The notes below the pieces were generated by a model that was given only the letters and a program-made list of their open reading frames with translations, was not told where the DNA came from and searched no databases. Positions 21,923-34,004 of a stretch of 64,000 nucleotides of DNA are shown here, in pieces. The position numbers were made by a program, and so were the translations under genes. The stretch covers positions 62,001-126,000 of the forward strand of contig JARKIF010000078.1 of assembly GCA_029378245.1 (NCBI GenBank), given 5' to 3'. Source of the stretch: Roridomyces roridus (Eukaryota > Basidiomycota > Agaricomycetes > Agaricales > Mycenaceae). Each line of letters opens with the position of its first letter. Position 1 is the first letter of the stretch.

Positions 21923-23246
21923 ATGTCGACGTCGACACCACCTGGCTCGCAGAAAAGCAGCAAGGGTCATTCTAGAGTCGTACGCCGAGTCCCTGGTGCC
22001 CGCCGGGAGACACGTTGATAGTTCCAAGGTCATCATCGGCTCGGGACCCGCAGGCCACACGGCGGCAATATATCTCGCGAGGGCCAACCTGAACCCTGTG
22101 CTTTTCGAGGGCTTTATGGCGAATGGCTTTGCCGCGGGGGGCCAATTGACGACCACTACTGATGGTGGATCATTTTTTCTTTGTTCACCGGGATGGACAC
22201 TCATGAACACAAAAGTCGAGAACTTCCCCGGCTTCCCAACGGGACTCACTGGCCCAGAGCTCATGGATAAATTCAGAGAGCAGTCAGTCCGATTCGGCAC
22301 CCACATTATTACCGAGACTATCAGCAAACTCGATCTGTCCTCTCGACCCTTCAGATACTGGCGTGAAGGACAGGAGGGAGAAGAAGGAGAAACAGCTGAC
22401 ACGCTGATAATCGCTACGGGCGCGAGTGCGAAGCGTTTGGGGGCGACGCTCAAGGGCGAGGAGAGGTATTGGCAAAGTGGCATCTCGGCGTGCGCGGTCT
22501 GCGATGGGGCCATCAGCATTTTTCGGTGAGTTCTCGTCTTACTCGCCCTTTTGGGCGATGACGAGGGGGCGTCAGGAACAAACCACTTGCCGTCATTGGG
22601 GGTGGGGATTCAGCTGCTGAAGAAGCGACGTGTGAGTTGCTCACTATAGCTTTTCTTCGCGGCTAACATAACTATCCCAGACCTGACCAAGTACGGCTCC
22701 CACGTTTACGTCCTTGTCCGCCGGAGTGAGTTCCGCGCGTCCAAAATTATGGCGAAGAGGTTGAAGGCGAATCCGAAAATAGTGCGTTTCGGCGCTGCTT
22801 TCCCGCGTCTCGGAACTGACAGGCAGGATAGACGATATTGTGGAACACAGTCGCCACGGAGTGTGAAGGAGACGGTGATCTGCTGCAGAGTTTGCGTATC
22901 AAGAATCTCGCCACGGGGGAGGAGGGCAGACTGCCCATTAGCGGGTTGTTCTATGCGATCGGTGGGTGGTTCTCCCCCTTTCCGTCCGGCATCTTTACGA
23001 ATTCTTTTACTAGGCCACGACCCAGCGACCTCCCTCGTCCGCAACCAACTCCAGACCGACTCGGAAGGGTATATTATTACCGTGCCAGGAACAACTCAGA
23101 CTTCTGTCAAGGGTGTGTTCGCTGCTGGGGATGTACAGGATAAGAGGTACAGGCAGGCCATTACCTCAGCAGGGAGTGGTTGCATGGCGGCGCTGGAGGC
23201 GGAGCGGTTGATTGCGGAAGAGGAGATGGAGGGGTCTGGGTCCTGA
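21923..23246 (+). CDS. TRR1: Thioredoxin reductase
   Basis: NADPH-dependent flavoenzyme that reduces thioredoxin. The start is the ATG at 21923. An intron joins KGHSRV to [20 protein letters not shown], giving the FAD-binding GxGxx[21 protein letters not shown] spans a further intron. SACAVCDGA carries the redox-active CxxC (CAVC). [20 protein letters not shown] is the NADPH-binding motif, followed by [20 protein letters not shown]. After the [19 protein letters not shown] and FYAIGHDPAT junctions the protein ends in [37 protein letters not shown]. Six introns were found, with conserved sequence on both sides of each. It is the low-molecular-weight fungal/bacterial type, without a selenocysteine tail. 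The promoter lies in the 335 bp after the amylase. Confidence 0.95.
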
Positions 23247-23420
23247 GACAGTGCGGGGAATGGAATGCATATGTCTGGAACGGGCGGGTCCCGGGAATCG
23301 AGAGAGCGGGGCGGGCGGAAGATATGTCTTGGTTTCAGTTCTTGTATGTATAAAAGCAACTCTTGGTCTCCGTTTCCTCTGTGCTCTCACTTACGACCCC
23401 AACGAACACTCTAACGAGCC

Positions 23421-24101
23421 ATGATCTCCCTCATCCCTCTTACCATCGCCGCCGCTCTCGTGTCCCTTTGCCTGGCCGCCGCTTCGCCAGCCGCCGTTGC
23501 TGCCAGTGCCAGTGCCGTCGCAACAGTCACTGTTACGGTCAACGCGTCGTCGTTCTGCACTCCAGCTGTTGTGCCCATTGTTGGGCTGCCCGCCCAGCCC
23601 GTTTCCTCTCCCGTTGCGACCGCCGTGGACAACTCCGCGGCCTTGTTGGCGAATGCTACCGCAGCAACGAACCAGCTCGTTACGACCATGGCTGCGCTGG
23701 GGGAGACGGTGGCGAAGATTCAACAGGGGCTTATTCCCAACCAGATTTCGGCGCAGATGATAACGAATTTGCTGCTGTACTTGACCAATGCCGCGACGGC
23801 GTTTGGTGCGCTTGCCGCGAGTAATGTCTCTGCCGATGCTGCCTCTTTGGTGGGTGCTCTATGTTTCATACGGCCATCATTCAATATTAATTCTTCATTC
23901 CAGTTCGTGTCGGTCATCCAAACTCTGACCAAACTACTGACCAGTCTGCCGAGCGGTTCGGCGTTTACGAAGCAATTCCTGGACAAATTCACGACTCTGC
24001 TGTCGGCATTGCAGGCGCTTGCGAACGGCCGGTTTAAAGGGCAGACCCTGTTCTTGAACGCTACGATGGCTTTGGCGGCGCAGATTGCTGCCCTTCAGTA
24101 A
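23421..24101 (+). CDS. Small secreted Ala-rich protein, unknown function
   Basis: I do not recognise a named family. The ATG at 23421 gives a signal peptide (MISLIPLTIAAALVSLCLAAASPA). The rest is Ala/Thr/Leu-rich and predicted helical, with several N-glycosylation sequons (NASS, NATA, NVSA, NATM). A 54-nt intron (23850-23903, GTGGGT..CCAG) is likely; it has no in-frame stop and its length is a multiple of three, so the unspliced form would also read through. Removing it joins SADAASL to FVSVIQTLTKLLTSLPSG. The overall look (secreted, about 200 residues, helical repeats) recalls hydrophobic-surface-binding cell-wall proteins, but that is only a resemblance. It starts 174 bases after TRR1 on the same strand. 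Confidence 0.7.
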   Translation: MISLIPLTIAAALVSLCLAAASPAAVAASASAVATVTVTVNASSFCTPAVVPIVGLPAQPVSSPVATAVDNSAALLANATAATNQLVTTMAALGETVAKIQQGLIPNQISAQMITNLLLYLTNAATAFGALAASNVSADAASLVGALCFIRPSFNINSSFQFVSVIQTLTKLLTSLPSGSAFTKQFLDKFTTLLSALQALANGRFKGQTLFLNATMALAAQIAALQ

Positions 24102-24220
24102 ATTTCAACCGTTTTGTTTGTACTTGTGGATTTCAACCGTGGGAACTGTGATCTGATCGCGTTGTCAAAAATGACCATCGTTGAAAAAGTCCATGGTTCG
24201 ATAAGAGAGAAAAAAGTCCA

Positions 24221-24964
24221 CTAGTCGATGTTTCGTCCGCACATGAGCAACAAAGCCGACACCACAAACACCTCCAAAAGACCCAGCTCGATCGCTTCGC
24301 TCGTCAGTTCAAAGCAAGTAGCACCCTCATTCGTTTGCGATATTCGTCCAAAGAAATGACCGCCGTCAGCGTCGTAAAGCTGCGGCCAAGTTAGTGGCAT
24401 GGAAAGAAAAAATGAAGAGTACACGCACGGAGATATAACGACCGTCGGGCATCCAGCCGAAATGTCGCCCTTGCACCGTCATTAGCCGGCATCTACTCGC
24501 AGTCGTTAAACTATGTTCACTCTCGAAAAAAAAACCTACGATTTGTCAGGCGAGAGCGCCAGCCATTTGCCACTGTTCCTCTTGGACACCAACCCAATAA
24601 GTTCAACCACGGGGTGCTTTCGCCACTCGATCATGGCGACGCATTCTTGGCGCGTGTTTTGAACCAAGGAGAAACCCGCCGTGGTCGAATCGGTCGTAAT
24701 TCGGAAGTAGCGTTGCCCGTGCCCCGACGTGACTGTCGAATTGAGTGGGGTGTTGTTTGGGCTCGAGAATGTGAAGGAGAGTAGGCTGGGCATTGGTGGA
24801 GGTGCGGGCTGCGGTGGAGGCGGCAGGTGGTGTTGGGCGCGCGGTGGGGGTTGAGCATACCCATGCTGCACCTGTGGCAAAAAGCCGTACACTGAAGGTG
24901 TCGGGCCTCGAGAGACATGCTGGTAAGAGGAGCCATTCGACCAGCCTTGTGCGAAAGGGTTCAT
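24221..24964 (-). CDS. DUF6593 domain protein
   Basis: Uncharacterised protein with the basidiomycete DUF6593 domain. The start is the ATG at 24964. The first 50 residues are rich in Pro, Gln and Gly (PPPRAQHHLPPPPQPAPPPM). The domain runs from FTFSSPNNTPLNSTVTSG through GQRYFRITTDSTTAGFSLVQ, QECVAMIEWRKHPVVELIG, and after an intron VQGRHFGWMPDGRYISLYDA, DGGHFFGRISQTNEGATCFE, ending LEVFVVSALLLMCGRNID. Two introns (about 24489-24536 and 24380-24430) restore this pattern, and the first joins PDKS to CRLMTVQG. The domain resembles a tubby/phospholipid-scramblase-like beta barrel in general order, but function is unknown. It faces the small secreted protein gene with 119 bp between the stops. 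Confidence 0.8.
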
Positions 24965-25853
24965 GTTGTTACATGAGCAGTTCCATACGCCGTTTTTAAA
25001 GCGAACCAGACCGTTCCAAAGTGGTAGAGAACGTACAACTTGAATGCGGGCGGGGATGTCGGAGGGAACAAATCGTGAAGGACAAGGGAAATAAAGAGCA
25101 GGTTTGAGAACAATCCGCCATCAAGGCGATCTCGGAGAAGGTTATCAACTAGGCTCTGCCAGTGCGCGCATACACAGTTGGCGGTGTTTCAATTTTGCGA
25201 AGAATATTTTTGCCAAACTTGGTGGGGGTGAAAGTAGTGAGATTTCGAGCCCGAAGTTTTCGATTCTCCAGTAGAAAACCTACTACCACGGTGGGTTAGC
25301 GTCTCTGCAGAGCGCGAACACGGAAATCCTTTACAGCTTTGGGTGGCGGTCCTCGACAATCCTTGCACGTCACCGATCGAGTTGTTCGAGGCAGTGAGCA
25401 CCCACACCGGCGATTAAAAAACCAGGTTAATAATACTCGTAAGAATGGAAGAGGCCTCGAGCCGAGAATCCCCGTCTTTTGCGGTGCGAGATCAATCAAG
25501 GAGTGTTGCCGCAGCAGATGTTGGCCGGGCTTGCATTTCCGTGGGGGAATAGATGCCATTCGATGCTGCGGAGGCCGGGGAGAGGCATACAAGACAGAGA
25601 AAATGCGGCGTATCGGGCAGTGTTACTGCGCTCATGTTTCTTTCTGCTGTGCGGGGGCTTGGGCTTCCATTCTTCGAGCCGAACTGAGGCGGGTGCGCTG
25701 CTGGATGGACGGGAGTGAGAGTTTCGAGGTGCAAGTCCAGCGAGCTGCAAGCCACCCCGAGGAAGACATTCAGGGACCAGAGATGGTGGAGAGAGAGGAG
25801 ATTCCTTATTTGGCATCAATCACTCAAGAGTATCTTCTTCTCCGACGCGCTCC
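24965..25853. other. Divergent intergenic region, DUF6593 / SCC2
   Basis: About 890 bp between two divergent starts. Open frames exist on both strands, but none shows family resemblance or splice structure. It should hold both promoters. No tRNA or repeat seen. Confidence 0.5.
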
Positions 25854-28800
25854 ATGTCTGGGCACTGGTACGCGGCACAGGGCTCGTCCCACACGGCGGA
25901 TCAACAAGCTCCCGACGCCGTCCAGGAAGGCCACGCCATGCTCGCCATATACCCCATGCCATCAGCGAACCAATCCACGCACGGTGTGTCCACCCCCTGC
26001 CTCGCGATCTAAACGCGTATCTCACTCTGTAAGCAGTTGCTCGACATTTGGGCAGCCTCACCATTAGTGGGGCGCCTTCATCAGCTCTGCAGCCGCAGTA
26101 TTACGCGGCGTACCCCCAGGGCAACCCACCACCTTACTCAGAGTATGCCCAAGACGTCGATTATCTCGCGTCATCGCAGGCCAATGACTCTGGATACTGG
26201 GAGAGCGCAAGAAACGAGGCTTCTGGCATGATTTCGCAGCAGCGGCAGGATGATTCGTACGTCTGCTACCCCGAGTTTTTGTGCAGGCGCTCACTTCACT
26301 CAGCTCCTATCAGTATCCTACTACCTATTCGCCTACTAACGCCCAGCTCTCCACGTTTCGCACCAACCCCTTCGCCCAGGGAATCTTGCAGAGGGCGAAT
26401 CCAGCTACGTCGTACCCAACTCCTCCGCCCCCCTCTACCTCCTCGTCCACGTCGTCGCTTGCATATGCGTTGGGTCCGCCACCAAGCCAGCAACAGCAGC
26501 AGGTTCACAGGCCACAGAATTCGCCTGCCTTCTTCGACCAGTTCTTAGCCGAGAAAGTCACGCGTCAGACTCGCAAAGTTGAGGAGCAGCCCCCTGCTTC
26601 GCCTCAGAAAATGGTTGTGGCCGGTGGGCGCCCAAAGACGCCGCCGATACAGAGAAAACTGCTGTCGGAGGAAAGCCCAGATCCACTTGCCATTGCCTCG
26701 AACGCCTCCGCATCCGCGCTTACACCGCGCAAACGCAAATCGGACAGCCAGCTTGCTTCGCCTATGGTCAAGCGTTTCCACTCCCCCAACCCGACATCAG
26801 TCCCCGTCACACCTAGCACCACTTCCAAATCGCGTACGAGTGCTTTATCGACGCCGAGCTCCTCCTTCTCCACGCCATCCCGGGTGCTAAAGATGGCGTA
26901 CGTCGAACTTCCTGCCAAATCTTGGAAGGTCAATACACCTTCCAAGCTGCGTACACCCCAGTCGCCGGATGAACTTGATGGGTTTGGGTCAGACGATGAC
27001 AGCCCGCGGCGCCCTTCTGGCGTTGGCAGAGTCACTTCTGGTCGTCGCACGGGGGATCGAGACGACCGCCTCCCTCTTGAAAAGTTTACGACATTGCTGG
27101 AGGACGCGTTCGAGGCTGAGGACTCTTTGCCTCCTGACGTGGATCTGAGCTCTCTCCCGGCCGAGTACTTTTCTGCATCGACAACGGTGGATTGCTCGCG
27201 CCCTCTTTTGCAACCGACCCTGGTGCGGAAGTTGACCAAGTATATCTCCCAGGTTGTGCATCCGGGCAAGTGGGTCAGGACGGTAGGCAATACCCCTCGT
27301 CCGGCGAAGGATAAGGGGCTTGGAGATGTGGATACTGCGCTGCTCTCGAGGTTTCTGAAGACTTTGGAGAGGAGTATCAAGGCCGGGGAGGATCTTGATC
27401 CGTTTGCTGGCCCACCTGCGTCTGCTGCGCCTCCGCCAGGGAGCGCCCCATCTTCTCCGAAGAAGCAGGCTACAACGAAGAAGGCGGCAAAGGGGAAGAG
27501 GCGCCGGTCCAAATCACGTAGTGGAGACGAGGCAGAGCCGGACGAGAAGGATGTTGAGAATGGCGCGAATGGCAATGCAGAGCCGGCGACGCTGACGGAC
27601 GAGGACCACGCAAAGGTTTCGAGGTCGCTGGAGACAGTCAGGGACAGCGTTGTTGCAGCGGAATGCTGCGTCGCGTTGTTGGGCGCAGGGAGGCTCACCA
27701 AGCAGGTGCGTAGTGTGCGGCCTCATCACCATATATTCCCATTTTTTCATAGTTGTACTCGGAGGAGCTGATCACGGCGTGTATGAGCACGGTGAAGAAT
27801 CAGCTCACGAAGGTCATATACCCATTCGTTGAAGCCTCGGCCGGTGCGATGACTGGGAGCGCGATGCTGCAGCATGTACTGCGGCAGGGCTCTCATCGTC
27901 ACGTTCTCAGTGAGACCTTCCAATCGCTGTCGGCCATCCTCCCGCTTCTGAGCAAACTCGTCAACGCCGAGGCTGTGGCCATGTCCGATGCAATCATAAT
28001 TCAGGCGGTCTATATTGCAATCGGCCCATTCTTCGTGACCGATGCGGGAGAGGAGGGCGGGGGTGGGAAGAAGGAGAAGGAGAGCGCGGTCATCAGGACA
28101 TTTGGGAAGAGTGCGATGCGGGGACTGAGGTTGGATGCGTTGTCGTTGATCCGTGCTGTGCGTTTCTGGCGTCTTGTTCCTTTTTTGCAGATGGCTAACG
28201 AGAAACAGATTTTCGCGAATCACGATGACCAGAGGGAGTGGATCATTGAGGAGATTCTTACTTCTCTCATCAAGCTTTCGGATACTAAGCAGAAGGCAGG
28301 CCAGTTTCGGTGTGTCCAATTCTCCCTCTCTTGCATTTCACTGACGCATGTAGGCTTCGGGACGGCCGTTCAATTCGCACAGTGTCGGCACTCCTCCTCC
28401 AACTTGTGCAGACGTCTGCGCATGATGTCCGTATTACTGCGCAGACTATTGCCAAGGATCGACAGAACAAGATTGCGTTGCGAAGGCATGAGAGCTTTGT
28501 CGACAGTCAGAGTCAGAACCAAGCTGAAGAAGAGTTGCTGGACGATCAAGACTTGGCTGTTTGTCCTTGTTTGTCACCGACCACCATTCGATCTTACCTT
28601 TTTCTGCAGGAGATACGGTTGTACAAGAACGGACTTGATTCTGCCACCAAGGCTGCGAAAAAGATTGTGATATTCCTTACACAGCGGTGGGTGGTCTCAT
28701 GTCCGCGGAGGCGATTGACTGATGTTCTCAAGGTCTGGGAAAGGCAAGGTCACCAAGAACACCAACGAGGCCGAATACCGTGCAATCTTTGATAATTTGA

Positions 28801-31800
28801 TATCCGACTTGTTGGCCGTACTTTATTGGCCAGAGTATCCGGCTGCGAGTCTCTTGTTGGGCATTGCTTCCAAGTTTATGGCAAGTCAGCTTCTTTCTGG
28901 TTCCTGGCGGGAGACTCAAGCTACCTAGCTATCTTCCTTAGACGACGTCAAGACCAGCCAAACGGATAGTAATGCTGCCAAGACGATGGCTCTGGATCAT
29001 CTCGGTGTTATTGCTGCCCGCATTCGTTCTAGTATGCTGAAATTCCAACCCGGTACTGGTGATTCGGTGCCCAAGAAGCCGTTGAAACCATTGGACGAGG
29101 TGAGTTTTTCGAGTGTCGGCTGGTTGCCGACCACCCACTTTCCCGTTAGATTGTGCACAAGCTGGATTCCAAGCGTCTCGACAGGCTTCTGGAGAGCCAT
29201 CAAGAAGTCGCAGCTCATCTTATCAAGCGATCGTCGGAAGACCAGGCGTACCATGTTCGTTCCACCTCTTTGTTAGGAACTGCGAAATTTAATCGGATGT
29301 ACAGAGTGCCCGCGAGCTGGCCGCTGCCAATCTGGGCCAGGAACTTGCCGTCGCCCTTGAGCGTCTCAATATTTCACTTTCGCATCCAGATGAAGAGGAA
29401 GAACTCAACATCCGTGACACCAGCAACCTTTTGCCCTTTGCACAAAAAGTCAAGAAGGCGATGCAAAACGTCTGGAAAGACCAAACGAGAGATGTCTTTG
29501 ACATTGGGTCCGCTATTGCCCTCACTAGCAGATAATGGAACTGACTGGAGTCATCTAGCTCTCAGGAAGAAGCGGCACGTGTGGATCGGGTGGCGGAGGA
29601 GATCGGGACGATCCAAACGTTAAGAAACTCTTTCCAGCCAATTCTGGGCACCATACTTGGAGCCCTCGACGCTCCGCCCATTTTCATGCGTACCAAAGCA
29701 CTGCGTGCGCTGGGTCAGATCGTCACCAGTGACCCCACGATCCTCGCTGAGGTTAGCACTATTTCTCAAAAGTTGTTCAATCTAAGCACCTTTCGCAGCC
29801 AAATGTACGCCGCGCCATCGAGAGTCATCTCCTTGATAGTTCTCCCGCTGTACGAGACGCGGCCGTCGAACTCATTGGAAAATACATGATCGACTCGCCG
29901 GAGGTTGCTGGTGATTATTACAACAAGATCGCCGACCGTATGGCGGTAGGTTTGGTTTGTACAATAATAAAATAACCGACTCACGTTGACTAGGACACCG
30001 GCTTGAGCGTCAGGAAGCGCGTCATCAAACTTCTCAAGTCCTTTTATGCAGTGACGGACGACAACGAACGGAAAATCGACATTGCCGTGCGCCTTGTCCT
30101 GCGGAAGGCGGACGAAGACGAAACGGTCAAGGACCTCGCTATCAAGACGCTCGAGGACCTCTGGTTCCCCAATACTCCTCAGTCTGCGTTGAAAACCCGT
30201 GATAAAACGGCTACGCCAGATAAAAGTGTACTGGTTTCCAAAGTTGCTGTAATCGTGGGGGCTTGTGGGCACTTCAACGACCGACAGTCTCCGTTGGAGG
30301 GTATTTTGCACCAGATAATCTCGGACAAGCATGGGAACGAAGCGACCAACTTGCACGCCCGTTATTCCGAGATTTGCGAGGTGTTGATTGAAGGCCTCGT
30401 CGATGCGTCTGATGCTCGCTTTGTAAGTCGCAAAAACACAACACGTCTCAATACTGATTGATATGCAGACGCTCATCAACTGCCTTAAAACCATACATCT
30501 CTTTACCGCCTCGTATCCCGCCATATTGTCTGGTTCCAACGCGACCACTCTTTTACCCTACCTGCAGAAAACCGCGACAACGGTGATTGCCTTGAACATC
30601 CTCTATATGTGTTTACTTACTCCTCCCTCAGGCGGAAGACCAACTGACAAATGATTATCTCTTGAAGATTTTCAGAGTCTCGATTCCTCATATGCCGAGG
30701 ACGGCCATCAAGTTTGCACAGGAGCTTCAAGCGACTCTTCAGCCCATGATCCTGAAGCCTCCTACCAACAACCTCTTCAATGCTCTACAAGAAGCAGTCT
30801 CTTGTATATGCACCGTCGTCCAATGTCTCACCCATGACTTTTTGCCCCTCGTGGGCTTGCTCAAGTCGTTAAACAGCAAGTTATCTCACTGTTCAAGGTT
30901 TCGGTAGCTCATATGGATTTAGCCCGTCTTCAGAACAGCCTGAGATCACTTGCAGCTGGCCACCAGTCCGAGACCCGCAGTCTCATCGTGGTGATCATTA
31001 TCGTCTCCTTGCTGGTTGAAAACTGCGATTTTGAGCGAGTTCGACGGGAAACTCCCGGTATGTCACTTCCATTTGTTGGGGTTACTTTGACTCAATCGTG
31101 TAGCTGCTGTGAATGACTTGAATGCCATCACTGGCTCAGTGAGTTTCCTTTTCCTCTCTAGAGTCGCAATTGACATGCCGTAGCGACCGGTCATTGAACA
31201 CATTTATGTCACCCTTCTGGGGATTTACCAGAAAACCTCGGATTCTCCGCTTCGGGGATGTATCTTGCGGTGTCTAGGGTTCTTGTTCCGAGCGCAACCT
31301 TCTTTGATGACAATGCCTTACTCGTCTGATATCATGGACGAGGTCTTTTCCTCTCCTGATCAAGAAAAGCGTGGTCAACTGCTCAAGATCATCCAAGACT
31401 TTTTGTTCTCGGAGGCGGCCAAGCATTCAGCGAAACAAAAGGGTGCGTATTTTCTCGTGTGCATTCGGCATTTGTTGATATTCATTCAAGATTCCAATGC
31501 CGCCAAAGGGAAACCAAAATCCACAGATGTCAACATGGATGAGCTCGTTGGCAACACGGATGGTTTTGCTGACTCGGGGTATGTTTGTCGCTACTTTGGT
31601 GGGAGCGGTCACTGATATGCGTGTCAACAGCGTCAGTTCAGCTATCGTGCAGCGCTACCTCGATCACATTCTTACAGCGGCGTTGTCACCACATCCCCTA
31701 ATCCAGTCGACGGCCATTGATATCTTGACCTTTACGATCAAGCAGGGCTTGGCTCATCCGCTGCAGTCTTTCCCGACCATCGTTGCCCTTGAAACGAGCT

Positions 31801-32719
31801 CGGTCGCCAACCTGTCCAATCGAGCTAGTTCGTTGCACTCGATCTTGCATAATAAGCACGCGTCGCTCTTGAACTCGCGATATGTACAGAGTGCGCGAAC
31901 ATCCTTTGACTACCAGCGGAGGATCAGTGCAGAAGGCGTTGTTGAAGGCGAGTGACATTTTCTCTCTATCTTTACATCTCATTAACCTAGAGACAGGTTA
32001 TCGCATGGCGCCAATGCCCATCGCTTTGCTCCAGCGGTGGTATTCCCTTGTTCGAGAGAAGCGGCCGACGCGGCAAGAGTTCTTAAAGTCGCTGGTCAAA
32101 GTCTTCCACTTGACCGGCCAGGACAGCGCCACTCAGGACGAGGTCGATTTTGTGCGATACATGGCAGAGAACTTTGCGTCCTTTGATTACAAGACGCAAG
32201 AGGAAGTGATCACTGTCATCAAGGACTTGACTGTTGTTCTATCGACCGACGGAACGCGACTGCTCGAGGCTATCTCGCCGTCACATTTGTTGTCGCATTT
32301 GCGTGGGCCAGCGCCGGAGAGCATGGAAGTGGATGAGGTGCCGCCAGCAGCCGAAGTTGGGCCGGACATGTGTCCGTTGATGCGTGCTTCGGTTATCATC
32401 GGGATGGTGATGCTCCTGAAAGCGCACCTCAAGAACCTGTACTCGTTGTCTGAAGAGTGCGTTTACTGCTCTTGTTAAATTGGACTCGGCTGATGCCTTT
32501 TTTCACAGCAAATGCGCAAAGTTTGTGGTCGGCAAGAAGAGTGCTGTTGGGGACAAGCCTGCGACGAGAAAGAACGACAAGGGTATCTCGTGGTCGCGGC
32601 TTCCGTATGCGACTGCGCCGATACTGACGTCCCAGGATGCTGATGCGCAAAAGGCGCGGTTCATCGAGGTTTGGAACGAGGATGGCGTCTCGGCTGAGCC
32701 TGAAGACGACTTTGCTTGA
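25854..32719 (+). CDS. SCC2: Cohesin loader Scc2/NIPBL/Mis4 (Coprinopsis Rad9-type)
   Basis: Large HEAT-repeat protein that with Scc4 loads cohesin onto chromosomes; in Coprinopsis the orthologue is known as rad9. The start is the ATG at 25854 ([18 protein letters not shown]). An intron after STH joins [20 protein letters not shown]. The N-terminal 400 residues are disordered and Pro/Ser/Gln-rich, with basic RKRKS-type patches, the region that binds Scc4 in known orthologues. The body is a long series of helical repeats split by about 20 short introns, for example [34 protein letters not shown], [79 protein letters not shown]. The C-terminus is [20 protein letters not shown], then basic linker text, [17 protein letters not shown], and EPEDDFA before the stop. 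KNLYxLSE..KC is a recognisable Scc2 C-terminal motif. Internal exon borders are approximate. Confidence 0.88.
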
Positions 32720-32836
32720 CACTTGCTTTCGCTTTGCTATTTTTTCCGGTTAACTTATCACCTCCGCATTTGTTGTACAGCTCTATAGAAATCATTATAG
32801 CAGTAATAGATACAATACATACAACTTCTAAGTAAA

Positions 32837-33894
32837 TTATGGTCTGCCTACAGCTCCGTTGACGAAGAGTGCAGGACCCTTTGGGAGCTCTCCGCCGCCA
32901 AGTGCCTCCTTGGTCACATCATCTAAATTGGGCTCGGAGAAAAAGGACCACTCGAGGGTACCGCCGTACTGCTTGGGCAGATTCTCCGCTTCGATGAGCG
33001 TGAGCAGCGTCTCTGCGGGGTTCTTGCCAAGAATGTGAATCTTGTTCCTCGTCCCTTGGTCGAACCACCCTTTGATCCAGCCCCAGATGGTGGGGAAAAA
33101 CGCGGGGGCGTTGACGACTGCGATGGTGCTTAGGGTTTCGGGGTAGTTTGCTGTGGCCAGCTTTGCGGATTCGGCGAGGTGGCCGCGGAGGGACCACATT
33201 GAGCCTAGGGAGATGTTCTGCAGGTCGATGATGGTTACGACGCAGGATATGGGCGTCGGATGAGTGGGGTGAGGGAGGTGCGTGCAAAGCGGGAAGATGA
33301 ATCGCGTCATGAGTTCGTATAGCGCGACGCTGGACTTTTGTGAGTGGAATAGATTTGGACGGAGATGGTGACGTACATTCGCTGGTACCTTCGAGATTGA
33401 GGGACGGCATTCAGCTCTTTCTGGATTTTCGAGTCGAGCGAGGCAAGGTGGTACACATAGACTGGCATGCCATTCTGCCCTCGTTCAACAACATCGTTAG
33501 ACAAAGTGGAAGCACCATTCACCTTATCACGCCGACCCGTCCACCGAGGGTAATACCGCCGACTGTTCTCAAATTCATCGGCATCGAATGTGGAGTATAG
33601 AGCCACGACATCGTTTTTGCGCCGCCAGGCCTCGGCGTCAGAGAATTGCTTTAGTGCAGCAGTGGTATCCCAGCCCCGAGCTCGCAGGAAGCGGCTGTTG
33701 ACCGAATGAGCTATGGGCGTTCACGGATGCTTGACGCAACGCACGCACAGCAGGGTCGCGTCGTCCGTGGTAGGACTTGCGGCGTCGTAGAGTTTGGCGT
33801 CAGTGAGTGCGGCCTTGAAGGCGATGAGAGCAGATTCTTGAGAAGGTGTGAGGTGGCCTAGGTGGCCAGCAAAGAGGTCGAACGAGTCCGACAT
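32837..33894 (-). CDS. Sec14-like phosphatidylinositol transfer protein (CRAL-TRIO)
   Basis: Predicted lipid-transfer protein of the Sec14 family, acting in exchange of phosphatidylinositol and phosphatidylcholine on Golgi-related membranes. The start is the ATG at 33894 (MSDSFDLFAGHLGHLTPSQE). The CRAL-TRIO N domain reads ALIAFKAALTDAKLYDAA, then an intron joins it to RFLRARGWD-type text. The lipid-binding domain includes FENSRRYYPRWTGRRDK, NGMPVYVYHLASLD, ALYELMTRFIFPLCTHL, VVTIIDLQNISLGSMWSLRG, AESAKLATANYPETLSTIAV, VNAPAFFPTIWGWIKGWFDQ, TRNKIHILGKN and LIEAENLPKQYGGTLEW. The E..LP.xYGG motif and PE.L....VNAP are hallmarks. It ends NGAVGRP. Three short introns. The stop faces the SCC2 stop 118 bp away. 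Confidence 0.88.
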
Positions 33895-34004
33895 GGGTGT
33901 TACTTGCAAGGAGATCCGACCTCCGAGACGCCGCGCACGTTCTGACGCGGTCAGAGATTTGATACAGACGCGACGCGTTTCACGCGACTTGGTATTCAAA
34001 TTAC

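Noticed and set aside
25339..26067. Plus-strand open frame upstream of SCC2
   Set aside because: No family resemblance, and it crosses the true SCC2 start and first intron in another frame.
26604..27701. 365-codon minus-strand open frame inside SCC2
   Set aside because: It is antisense to the disordered N-terminal SCC2 exons, which have good sense coding and splice structure. The antisense product is low complexity.
29766..30548. 260-codon minus-strand open frame inside SCC2
   Set aside because: Antisense to well-supported HEAT-repeat exons; no recognisable protein.
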